DNA of 64,000 nt from Mycolicibacterium litorale. Lineage in GTDB: Bacteria; Actinomycetota; Actinomycetes; Mycobacteriales; Mycobacteriaceae. Under the pieces are notes generated by a model. That model saw nothing but the letters and a program-made list of their open reading frames with translations, had not been told where the DNA came from and made no database searches. Position numbers and translations under genes: made by a program. Within the stretch, counting starts at the first letter, position 1; each line of letters begins with the position of its first letter. The DNA is taken from assembly GCA_002007745.1 (NCBI GenBank), contig CP019882.1, forward strand, positions 5,208,001 to 5,272,000, written 5' to 3'. This document shows, piece by piece, positions 45,986 to 54,698 of this stretch.

Positions 45986-48719
45986 TTCGCCGGAACGATC
46001 AGCACACCGCGATCATCCGAGGTCACGACGAAGCCGTCGGGGACGTCGAAGGTGGATGTCGCCAGACGCTTTGCGGCGGACTCGGGTCCGGCCGGCTCGA
46101 ACTCCGGGGTGAAGTGCACGATCTGCTTCCAGCCACGCGTGATCGCCTCGCAGAAGAACAACAGCAAATCGTCGGGTTGTGCCTGCGACAGCGCCGCATC
46201 GAGAGCCTTCTCCTCCTCCTCGATGATGGTGATCGCATCGGGCGCGACCCCCTCGGCGATCAGGGCGGCCCGCATTAGCTTCGGGATTTCGTCGGGCCCG
46301 CGATCGCGCAGATTGTCGTCACGGTGGCAGATGTAGGTGTCGAAATGACCGGCGACCTTGGCCGCGATCGCCGCCACGTCCTCGTCGCGCCGGTCACCCG
46401 GGCAGGTCACGCCGACGATCCGGCGCCCGCGCGGCTTGAGCCTGTCGATCACGTCGACCATGGCCCCCACCGCCGCCTCGTTGTGCCCATAGTCAAGGAT
46501 CACCCGGAAACCGTGTTCGTCGAAGACGTTCATCCGGCCCGGGCTCTGGAAGAAGCTGTTGTCGAAGGTGCGCAGTCCGGCGCGGACCTGATCCAGGGTC
46601 TTGCCGAGCGCGTAGGCCATGCCCGCGGCGAACATGGCGTTTTCGACGTTGTGCAGTGCCTTGCCCTCCAGTGTCGCGGGGATGAGCTGAGTCCACATCA
46701 GCGGCATCTGGGTGCCATTGTCGTAGATCACGATCTGGTCGCCGTTCACCCCCTGCTCGAGAACGACCGCGAGCTTGCCGAGCCGGATGTGTTCGCGCAC
46801 CAGTTCGTGCTCCGGGTTGCGCGTCACATACATGACGTGCCTGGCCGGCGAGAAGGCTGCCATTTTCAGCGTCTGCTCGTCATCGGCGTTGAGGACCACC
46901 GTGCCGCGCGTGACTTCCGCGACCACCCGTTTCACCCGGGCCAGACCGTCCAGCGTGTCGACACCGCCGAGGCCCAGATGGTCGGACGCGACGTTCAGCA
47001 CCGCGCCCACATCGCAGAAGTTGTAGCCCAGGCCGGAGCGGACGATGCCGCCGCGCGCCGTCTCCAGGACCGCGATGTCGACCGAGGGATCACGCAGCAC
47101 CATGTTGGCCGACAGCGGGCCGGTCATGTCGCCCTTGACGGTCACGTTGCCGTCGATCACCACGGCGTCGGTCGAGGTGTGCCCCACGACATGGCCTGCC
47201 ATTTTCAGGATGTGGGCCAGCATGCGCGAGCACGTGGTCTTGCCGTTGGTTCCGGTCAGGGCGGCGATGGGAACGCGCGCCTGGGTGCCCGGCGGGAAGA
47301 GCATGTCCATGATCGCCCCGCCGACGTCGCGCGGCGTGCCCTCAGACGGCGCGATGTGCATGCGCAGGCCGGGTCCCGCATTGATCTCGCAGATCCCCCG
47401 CCGGTGTCGCGATAGCTCTTGGTGATGTCGGTGGTCAGGAAATCCACGGCGCCGACATCGAGCCCGATCGCCCGGATCGCCCGCTCGGCCATCAGCTTGT
47501 TGTCGGGATGGATTGTGTCGGTGACGTCCACCGCCGTGCCGCCCGTCGAGATGTTCGCGGTCTTGCGCAGGTACACCTCCTCGCCCTCGGCGGGGACCGT
47601 GTCCGCGGTGTAGCCCTTCTCCTCGAGCAAGCTCTCGGCCTGGTCATCGAGTTCGAGCCGGGTCAGCACGTTCTCATGCCCGACGCCACGGCGCGGGTCC
47701 TGATTGACGAGGTCCACCAGCTCGGCAACGGTGTGGCGCCCGTCGCCCTTCACATGACCCGGCACGCGGCGCGCGGCGGCGGCGAGCTTCCCGTCGACCA
47801 CCAGCAGCCGATGGTCGTCGCCGCTGAGCATCGTCTCCACCACCACGGCCGATCCTTCGGCATCGGCGGCCTCGAAGGCGGCGGCGATACCGTCCTCGGA
47901 AGTGATGTTGACGGTGACGCCCCGGCCGTGATTGCCGTCGAGCGGCTTGACGACCACGGGATATCCGATTCGTTCGGCCGCCCCCATCGCCTCGTCGACG
48001 CTGTAGACCACCTTCTGCCTCGGCACGGGCAGACCGAGATCGGCGAGAAGGTTGTTGGCCAGATTCTTGTCCGAGGCGATTTCCACCGCGATATGCGAGG
48101 TCTTCGACGTCAGCGCCGCCTCGATCCGCTGTTGGTACTTGCCCTGGCCGACCTGGATCAGGCTGGCGTCGTTGAGCCGGTAGACCGGAATGTCGCGGGC
48201 CTTGGCCGCACGCACCAATTCCATGGCCGAGGGCCCCAGCGAACGCCTGTCGGCGTAGTCCAGGAAGTCCGCGACGTACGTGTCCAGATCGGGAGCCTCG
48301 TCCGGAGACTCCAGCCCGGCGCGAGCGATGGCCGCGAGCATGTCGCAGGCGACCTCGCCGGCCTCCACACCGATGTCCTCATTGCCGTAGCTGTAGAACA
48401 CCTCGACCATGTCGGGATCGCTCATCGGCCCCGACCACGCCAGTGCGCCGTCAGCGCCGGCGGCATGCTGAAGCGCCAATGCCAGCCGGGCGACCAGATC
48501 GCCGATGGAGAGCCCCTTGCCGGCGCGCAATGCGGTAAGCCACTCGGCTTGCTCCAGCGCGAGCCCCGGCAGCACCTCCGCCAATCTGTCGATCACGCGC
48601 GCCCCCAGGCTCTCGAGGGCTTCGGCATAACTCGGCCTGACGTCCAGCTTGAGCCGGATCACCGCCTCCCGCGCATGAATATTCGGACCGACGTACACCG
48701 AAATGGAATCGATATTCAA
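45982..48719 (-). CDS. cphA: Cyanophycin synthetase, one-base frameshift
   Basis: About 912 residues after repair. N-terminal domain from YVGPNIHAREAVIRL; ATP-grasp domain (about 210-470) with VVVKPLDGNHGRGVTVNIT; Mur-ligase-like domain (about 490-880) with P-loop ALTGTNGKTTCSRMLAHIL and HNVENAMFAAGMAYALG. It polymerises Asp and attaches Arg to each side chain using ATP. The frame breaks in a CCCCC run on the plus strand (within 47394-47400); one more base joins KSYRDTGGG to ICEINAGPGLRMH. The start is TTG 48719, since homologues begin a few residues before YVGPN and no in-frame ATG fits. Confidence 0.87.
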
Positions 48720-48959
48720 TGGTGGCCATCCTCATCAAGCGTCGGGCATCTACACACGAGAACGCGGTCGGATTAGCGCCGCGCAACGCAATCGAGCGTA
48801 TTCCAACATGCGGGACGAGCATCCGCAGAACTGCAGCGCGACCAGAAATTCGGGTGCTCCGGGGAAGGACCTTCGCCGGCGGGCGGCGGGCCGGCGATTG
48901 GCGGGCGAGCCAAGCGGTTAGGCCCGATAATCAACTTTCACCCGAGCCAGGAGGAGCGC
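48720..48959. other. Divergent intergenic region, cphA / amino-acid permease
   Basis: 240 bases with no credible gene. It contains a 7-bp perfect hairpin TCGCCGG / CCGGCGA (48873-48879 and 48891-48897, 11-base GC-rich loop) in the permease leader, and a good AGGAGG site just before ATG 48960. No known riboswitch was recognised. Confidence 0.5.
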
Positions 48960-50438
48960 ATGACCGCCCCGTCAATCGGCCTGATCCAGCAGATGCTGCG
49001 CCGACGGCCCGTCATCGGCGCCCCGGTGGCCTACGGCGCCTCCGATCACCTCACACGCAGTATCGGCACGTTCCAGCTCACGCTGTTCGGTGTCGGCGCC
49101 ACCGTCGGCACAGGCATCTTCTTCGTGCTGTCCGAGGCGGTTCCGCAGGCCGGCCCCGGGGTCATCGCCTCGTTCGTGATCGCCGGAATCGCCGCCGGAC
49201 TTGCCGCGGTCTGCTATGCCGAACTCGCCTCGGCCGTACCGGTTTCCGGGTCCACCTACTCCTACGCCTACACCACTCTCGGCGAGCTGGTCGCCATGGG
49301 TGTGGCGGCCTGCCTGCTGCTCGAATACGGCGTGTCCACCGCCGCGGTTGCAGTGGGCTGGAGTCAGTACGTCAACAAGCTGCTCGACAATTTCTTCGGC
49401 CATCATCTGCCCCAGGCCCTTTCCGATGCGCCCTGGGGTGACGCATCCCCGGGTGTGATCAACCTTCCCGCGGTCGTACTGGTCGGGTTGTGCGCCGTCC
49501 TGCTCATCCGCGGAGCCAGTGAGTCGGCGCGAGTCAACACCATCATGGTGTTGATCAAGCTGGGCGTTCTGCTGATGTTCGCGGTGATCGCCGTAACGGC
49601 CTTCGACGCCGATCGGTTCGCCGAGTTCGCGCCCTTCGGTGTCGCCGGGATCGGCACGGCGGCCGGCACGATCTTCTTCTCTTACATCGGCCTGGATGCG
49701 GTGTCCACCGCCGGTGACGAAGTCAAGGACCCGCAGAAGACCATGCCCCGGGCCATCATGGCCGCGCTGGTGACCGTGACGACGGTCTACGTTGTGGTCA
49801 CCGTGGCCGCGCTCGGCGCCCAGCCCTGGCAGGATTTCGCCGACCAGGAAGCCGGCCTGGCCACCATCCTCGATCGGGTCACCTCGGGCCACTACTGGGG
49901 CACGGTGTTGGCAGCGGGCGCCGTGATCTCGATCTTCTCGGTGACGCTTGTGGTGCTGTACGGCCAGACCCGAATCCTGTTCGCCATGGGCCGCGACGGT
50001 CTGCTGCCTGCACTGTTCGCCAGGGTCCACCCGCGCAGCAAGACGCCGGTGAACAACACCATCATCGTCGCGGTGGTGATCAGCATTCTCGCCGGCTTCG
50101 TGCCGCTGAACCATCTCGCCGACATGGTGTCCATCGGCACCCTGGTCGCGTTCATCGTGGTCTCCGTCGGCGTCGTCATCCTGCGGGTGCGTGAGCCCGA
50201 TCTGCCGCGTGGATTCAAGGTGCCCTTCTACCCCGTGACACCCGTCTTGTCGGTCCTGGCGTGTGGCTACATCCTGTTCAGCCTGCACTGGTACACCTGG
50301 CTGGCGTTCTCCGCATGGGTCTTCGTGGTGCTGGTGTTCTACTTCGTGTGGGGTCGCCATCACAGCGCGTTGAACACCGGCGGCGCCGCGGTGACCGACA
50401 CCGACGACACTGACGTTGTGGCCCAACGAGATCACTGA
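48960..50438 (+). CDS. APC-superfamily amino-acid permease (cationic amino acid transporter type)
   Basis: 492 residues with about 12-14 membrane segments. The first APC helix has GVGATVGTGIFFVLSEA; later AGTIFFSYIGLDAVSTAGDEV is the CAT/YfnA-type signature and LYGQTRILFAMGRDGLLP is the conserved loop. The CAT group typically moves Arg, Lys or ornithine. Divergent from cphA, so import of arginine for cyanophycin synthesis, or handling of its breakdown products, is a reasonable inference. Start ATG with AGGAGG. Confidence 0.85.
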   Translation: MTAPSIGLIQQMLRRRPVIGAPVAYGASDHLTRSIGTFQLTLFGVGATVGTGIFFVLSEAVPQAGPGVIASFVIAGIAAGLAAVCYAELASAVPVSGSTYSYAYTTLGELVAMGVAACLLLEYGVSTAAVAVGWSQYVNKLLDNFFGHHLPQALSDAPWGDASPGVINLPAVVLVGLCAVLLIRGASESARVNTIMVLIKLGVLLMFAVIAVTAFDADRFAEFAPFGVAGIGTAAGTIFFSYIGLDAVSTAGDEVKDPQKTMPRAIMAALVTVTTVYVVVTVAALGAQPWQDFADQEAGLATILDRVTSGHYWGTVLAAGAVISIFSVTLVVLYGQTRILFAMGRDGLLPALFARVHPRSKTPVNNTIIVAVVISILAGFVPLNHLADMVSIGTLVAFIVVSVGVVILRVREPDLPRGFKVPFYPVTPVLSVLACGYILFSLHWYTWLAFSAWVFVVLVFYFVWGRHHSALNTGGAAVTDTDDTDVVAQRDH

Positions 50439-50473
50439 CGACGGTGCGCGGGCGGCGCTTGCCGAAGGCTGCC

Positions 50474-51921
50474 CTAGTCCGCCCGGGTGTCGATCTGCAT
50501 GACCACGGCCTTGGGCTCGGTGAAGAACTCGCGGCTGAAATTGCCGCCCTCGCGCCCGATCCCAGAGTCCCCCACCCCGCCGAACGGGGCACGCAGATCG
50601 CGGATGAAAAAGCAGTTCACCCAGACGGTTCCGGCGGTGAGCGCAGCAGCCACCCGGTGGGCGCGGTTGAGGTTCTCGGTGAAGATCATCGCGTTGAGCC
50701 CGTAGCGGGTGTTGTTGGCGCGTGCCACCGCTTCCCGCTCGGTGTCGAAGGGCAGGACGGCCACGACGGGGCCGAAGATCTCCTCGCACACCAGCCGGGA
50801 GGTGTCGGTGAGGTCGGTGACGACAGTGGGTTTGATCACCCAGCCGTCGCCGCGACCACCGGTGCGGATCTTGCCGCCTTCGCTCTCGACCAGGTCGAGA
50901 TAGCGAGACACCTTGGTGTAGTGCTCTTCTGAGGCCAGCGGACCGAACTCGGTGGCGTCGTCGGCGGGGTCGCCGATGACCAGCCTCTCGGCCGCCTCAA
51001 CGTAGCGCTCGACGAACTCGTCGTAGATGTCGCGGTGCACGAACAGCCGGCTGCCGGCCAGGCACACCTGGCCCGCATTGCGGAAGATGGCCTGGATCGA
51101 CCACGAGATGGCGTTGTCGATGTCGGCGTCGCCGAACACGATGTTGGCGCCCTTGCCGCCGAGCTCCAGGCTGATCGGGATCAGGTTGGCGGCAGCGGCT
51201 CTGGCGATGATGCGACCCGTGCCGGATTCGCCGGTGAAGGTGATCCGATCGACGTCCGGATTCTCGGTGAGCGCCTGGCCGGCCGAGTCCGGGCCGTAGC
51301 CGTGCACGACGTTGAGCACGCCGGGCGGCAGCCCGGCCTCCAGCGCCAGCCGGGCCATGATCGTCGCCGAGGCGGGGGTGTCCTCGGCGGGCTTGAGCAC
51401 GACGGTGTTTCCCCACGCCAACGCCGGAGCGATCTTCCAGGTCTCCAGCATGAGCGGGAAGTTCCACGGCGCGATGGCCGACACCACCCCGGCCGGTTCG
51501 AAGCGGGTGTAGCTGTGGTGCCCGAATCCATCGGCAACGTCTCACCGGTGGACAACCGCGCATGGTCGGCGAAGAACCGGAAGTTCATCGCCGACCGTGC
51601 GACGTCGTGCCGGGCCTGGGTGACGGGCTTGCCCATGTCGCGAGAATCGGCCGAGGCCAGCTCGTCGGTGTGCTCCTCGAGCAGATCGGCCAGCCGGTTC
51701 AGCAGCCGACCCCGCTCACCGAACCCCATTCGCGGCCAGGGCCCTTCATCGAAGGCTCGGCGTGCGGCCCGCACGGCGGCATCCGCTTCGGCCCGACCGC
51801 CCAATGCCACCCGCGCCCACGGCCGGCGGGTCCACGGGTCGACGGAGTCGAATGCCGCACCGGCGTCGGGCGAGGACTCGGCGCCCTCGATCACGTGCCC
51901 GAAGAATGGCAGATCCGTCAT
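50474..51921 (-). CDS. dmpC: 2-hydroxymuconate-6-semialdehyde dehydrogenase-like aldehyde dehydrogenase, one-base frameshift
   Basis: About 482 residues after repair, NAD-dependent aldehyde dehydrogenase. Landmarks: SAIAPWNFPLMLETWKIAP, catalytic Glu in SLELGGKGANIVFG, catalytic Cys in FRNAGQVCLAGSRLFV, and C-terminal PFGGVGDSGIGREGG. The frame breaks at CCC (plus strand 51521-51523); one more base joins LPMDSG to HHSYTRFEPAGVV. It follows the tautomerase in the meta-pathway operon (ATGA overlap), supporting oxidation of 2-hydroxymuconic semialdehyde to 4-oxalocrotonate. Last gene of the leftward operon. Confidence 0.85.
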
Positions 51922-52121
51922 GGCTTGTCCCCAATCGCGCGTTCCTGCAACGTCACGTCCCCAGCCGCCCAGTGCGTCTTGGGAACCTCGTAGAGGACGA
52001 CGCGAACATTCTGCTGTGGCGCGTCGACCGCCTCCACCACCGCGGCGGTGATCTTGCTGATCAGCGCGCGCAGCTGCTCGGGGCTTCGGCCCTGCGCCAA
52101 GGTCACCTGCACGAGCGGCAT
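51918..52121 (-). CDS. dmpI: 4-oxalocrotonate tautomerase
   Basis: 67-codon gene; after Met removal the protein begins with the catalytic base Pro1 (PLVQVTLAQGRS). Arg11 and Arg39, the other active-site residues of the P. putida enzyme, align without gaps (QGRSPEQ, QNVRVVLYE); Phe50 is replaced by Trp. The start must be ATG 52121 rather than the preceding GTG, because Pro has to follow Met directly. The start overlaps the decarboxylase stop (TGATG). Converts 2-hydroxymuconate to its 2-oxo tautomer. Confidence 0.92.
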   Translation of the reverse strand: MPLVQVTLAQGRSPEQLRALISKITAAVVEAVDAPQQNVRVVLYEVPKTHWAAGDVTLQERAIGDKP

Positions 52122-52906
52122 CACTGTCCTCCGGAGATGAATATCGATCCCAGCGTGGTGAAATGGAATGCTGTGCGACTCCCGGGACCGGCGGGCAGTG
52201 CGTCGGTCATGCCCCCGGTGAGCACGATCTGCCCCGGTTCGATCGCTTTGCCTCGCCGGCCGAGATCATTGGCCGCCAGGGCAAGTGCTTCGGCTGGATT
52301 GCTCTGCACCGCGGCACCGGTGGCGGAGTCGACGACCACGCCGTCGACTTCGGCGAGCACAGCCTCCAGAGCGAGATCGATGCCGTAGGGGTCGCGCGCC
52401 ACCGGTCCGAGGACGAACGCGCCCGAGGATGCGTTGTCGGCGATGACGTCGGTCAGCGTGAACCGGAAGTCGCGGTAGCGCGAGTCGATGACCTCGGCGC
52501 CCGCATAGACGGCCTCAACCGCTGTCAGCGCCGCAGCGGCAGTCACACCGGGTCCACAAAGCCGGTTCTTCATGACGAACACGATCTCCGGCTCGACCCG
52601 CGGGTGGATCAGCATGTGCTGTGGAACCGGCTCTCCTGCAGGAAGAATCATCGCATCGGTCAGCCACGCGACCAGAGGTGAGGCAACGTTCATCCGGCGC
52701 TGCTTGGCCCGGCTGGTCAGCCCGAGTTTCACCCCGACCAGCTTCTCGCCGCGGGCCTCGCGCCGGCACAGCGTCTCGTCCTGGATCGCGTAGGCGGTGC
52801 TGACGTCGAGGTCCGGCCATTCGTCGGTGATGGGCTCGCGGTCGAATCGGCCGTCCTCGGCGGCCAGCAGTTCGGTGGCGGCGCGCTCGATGGTCCACGC
52901 TGTCAT
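52121..52906 (-). CDS. dmpH: 4-oxalocrotonate decarboxylase
   Basis: 261 residues, same fold family as the hydratase upstream. GVKLGLTSRAKQRRMNV, the metal-site HPRVEPEIVFVMKNR and a C-terminal FTTLGSIFISGG are the features that separate the decarboxylase from the hydratase. Decarboxylates 2-oxohex-3-enedioate to 2-hydroxypenta-2,4-dienoate, normally in complex with the hydratase. Overlaps neighbours by four bases and one base. Confidence 0.87.
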   Translation of the reverse strand: MTAWTIERAATELLAAEDGRFDREPITDEWPDLDVSTAYAIQDETLCRREARGEKLVGVKLGLTSRAKQRRMNVASPLVAWLTDAMILPAGEPVPQHMLIHPRVEPEIVFVMKNRLCGPGVTAAAALTAVEAVYAGAEVIDSRYRDFRFTLTDVIADNASSGAFVLGPVARDPYGIDLALEAVLAEVDGVVVDSATGAAVQSNPAEALALAANDLGRRGKAIEPGQIVLTGGMTDALPAGPGSRTAFHFTTLGSIFISGGQ

Positions 52907-53733
52907 GACTGCTCCTCCGGCGCGGCGATGACCGCGGTGACCGATCCCAGGCCCGCCATGGTCGCGGTGATGACGTCACCCGGCCCGAACGGGACGGAGG
53001 CCGTGATGGATCCGGGCAGGATCACCTGGCCCGCTCGGAGACCTTCGCCGCGACAGCCGAGGGTATTGGCCAGCCAGGCAAGCGAATTCAGCGGTGAGCC
53101 GAGCACGGCACCGCCGGCACCGGTGCCCGCGATCTCACCGTTGCGATGCAGCACACACCCGCCGAGCCGCAGATCCACCTCCCCGATGCCGCGGACGGCG
53201 CTGCCGAGCACCACACCACCGCTGGAGGCGTTGTCGGCGATGGTGTCGACGATACCGATGCGCCAGTCCGCGATGCGGGAGTCGATGATCTCCAGCGCGG
53301 GGAGCACGAAATCGACTGCGGCCGCGGCGGCTGCGACCGTCACGCCGGGCCCGGCGAGGTCGCGGCCGAGCACGAATGCCACCTCCGGTTCGGCCCGGGG
53401 CTGCAGGAACCGGCCGGCCGCAACCGGGACATGCTCGGGGATGAACATGTCGTCCATCAGATGGCCGAAGTCCGGTTGGGTCACCTTCATCTGGGCCTGC
53501 ATGGCCGGACTGGTCAGTCCGACCTTGCGGCCCAGAATCCGCCGTCCGCCCGCCAGCCAGGTATCGACCTGCGCCAATTGGATCCGGTACGCGTCGTCGA
53601 TGGTCAACCCGGGAAACGTCGACACCAACGGAGCGATCGGCTGGTGGGTGCGGTAGGCCTCCAGCAGGGTCCGGGCCGACAGGTCGACCGCATCGGTGGC
53701 TGCGGGGGCGACCCCCGTTCCGGCGTGCTGCAC
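52903..53733 (-). CDS. dmpE: 2-oxopent-4-enoate (2-hydroxypentadienoate) hydratase
   Basis: 276 residues from GTG 53733; the longer open frame upstream has no homology, and a start slightly downstream is also possible. ILGRKVGLTSPAMQAQMKV, metal-site Glu in LQPRAEPEVAFVLGRD and IADNASSGGVVLGS are typical. A second, non-identical homologue in this window is hsaE at 36558-37343. Produces 4-hydroxy-2-oxovalerate; the aldolase that follows (dmpG) is not present in this operon. Confidence 0.87.
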   Translation of the reverse strand: MQHAGTGVAPAATDAVDLSARTLLEAYRTHQPIAPLVSTFPGLTIDDAYRIQLAQVDTWLAGGRRILGRKVGLTSPAMQAQMKVTQPDFGHLMDDMFIPEHVPVAAGRFLQPRAEPEVAFVLGRDLAGPGVTVAAAAAAVDFVLPALEIIDSRIADWRIGIVDTIADNASSGGVVLGSAVRGIGEVDLRLGGCVLHRNGEIAGTGAGGAVLGSPLNSLAWLANTLGCRGEGLRAGQVILPGSITASVPFGPGDVITATMAGLGSVTAVIAAPEEQS

Positions 53734-53798
53734 GCAACGGACTCTAAGCACACGCCGGCGGTGTCCGACGAGGCGTTCCGGGCCGCGGAACACCCGGT

Positions 53799-54698
53799 TC
53801 AGGCACTGCGGAAGGCGTAGCGCGCCGCGTATTCGGCCGGGTCCCACCGCGGTGCCTCGGTGTCGGGCAACGCCGTCACCGCCCGCCATTGCACGATCCA
53901 CACGTCACCCGCACTGTCGAGCACCCACTCGCAGTCGACCGGATGACCGGCCAGCGCGGCGACCTCACGAACCCGGTTGCTCAACAGCACCGCCTGCTCC
54001 CGGGTCAGGGCCGGGGCGCGCGCCTGGCTCGCCGGCAGCTCGGCGTGTTGCATTCGCCCGGATTCGCTGTACACCAGGGCGATCCGCTTGTCACCGGTCT
54101 CGTTGCGGAGCACTCGGCCGTCGTCGGCGATCTCGATCCGGTCGGGTGTCACGACGCCTTGCACCACTGGCTCGCCGAAACCCCAGCTGGCCTCGATGAT
54201 CAGTCGATCGTCCTGGCCCGTGACCGGATCGACGGTGAAGGCGACCCCCGAAGCACGAGCCGGCACCATCAGCATCACCCCGACGGCCATCGATGTTCGG
54301 GGCCTGTTCGCCCCGAGTCGCTCCCGGTAGGCCACCGCCCGCTCGCTGTGCAGGCCCGACCAGCAGTCCCGGACCGCGGCGGCCACCCGTTCGGCGCCAA
54401 CCACCCCGAGGTAGCTCTCGTAGATCCCGGCGAAGCTGGCCTTGGCGCCGTCCTCGTCGAGGGCCGAGCTGCGCACCACGACCGGTTTGTCCGTACCGGC
54501 ACACAACCGCTTGTAGGCCTTGGTGATCTCAGCCGCAACTGCGGGGTCCGCGCGATCCCTACTGCGCTCATACGCCGCGGGGGTCACCACGAAACCTGCC
54601 GGCACGTCGATGCCGTGGCGGATCAGTTCGCCGAGGCGGCCCATTTTGGGACCGGCGTTGCCGGTGGTGGCCTGGTCGAGGTCGATCACCGTGTTCAT
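53799..54698 (-). CDS. PEP-synthase-like ATP-binding subunit of a putative aryl-phosphate synthase
   Basis: 299 residues equal to the N-terminal PPDK/PEP-synthase ATP-binding domain only: KMGRLGELIRHGIDVPAGFVV, KPVVVRSSALDEDGAKASFA, and the late EWVLDSAGDVWIVQWRAV. Its stand-alone form and four-base overlap with the mobile-domain gene match phenylphosphate synthase (PpsB with PpsA) of anaerobic phenol degraders and the CreHI 4-cresol phosphorylating pair of Corynebacterium. Expected role: form the phospho-His intermediate from ATP for transfer to a phenol. A pyruvate-dikinase-like activity on another substrate cannot be excluded. Confidence 0.78.
   Translation of the reverse strand: MNTVIDLDQATTGNAGPKMGRLGELIRHGIDVPAGFVVTPAAYERSRDRADPAVAAEITKAYKRLCAGTDKPVVVRSSALDEDGAKASFAGIYESYLGVVGAERVAAAVRDCWSGLHSERAVAYRERLGANRPRTSMAVGVMLMVPARASGVAFTVDPVTGQDDRLIIEASWGFGEPVVQGVVTPDRIEIADDGRVLRNETGDKRIALVYSESGRMQHAELPASQARAPALTREQAVLLSNRVREVAALAGHPVDCEWVLDSAGDVWIVQWRAVTALPDTEAPRWDPAEYAARYAFRSA

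Noticed and set aside
47256..47410. Programmed ribosomal frameshifting in cphA
   Set aside because: The site is a short run of the same base, with no obvious slippery heptamer or downstream structure required, and the same defect recurs in unrelated genes.
48720..48959. Riboswitch in the permease leader
   Set aside because: A 7-bp GC hairpin is present, but none of the conserved cores I know for guanidine, lysine, glycine or cyclic-di-AMP switches could be made out.
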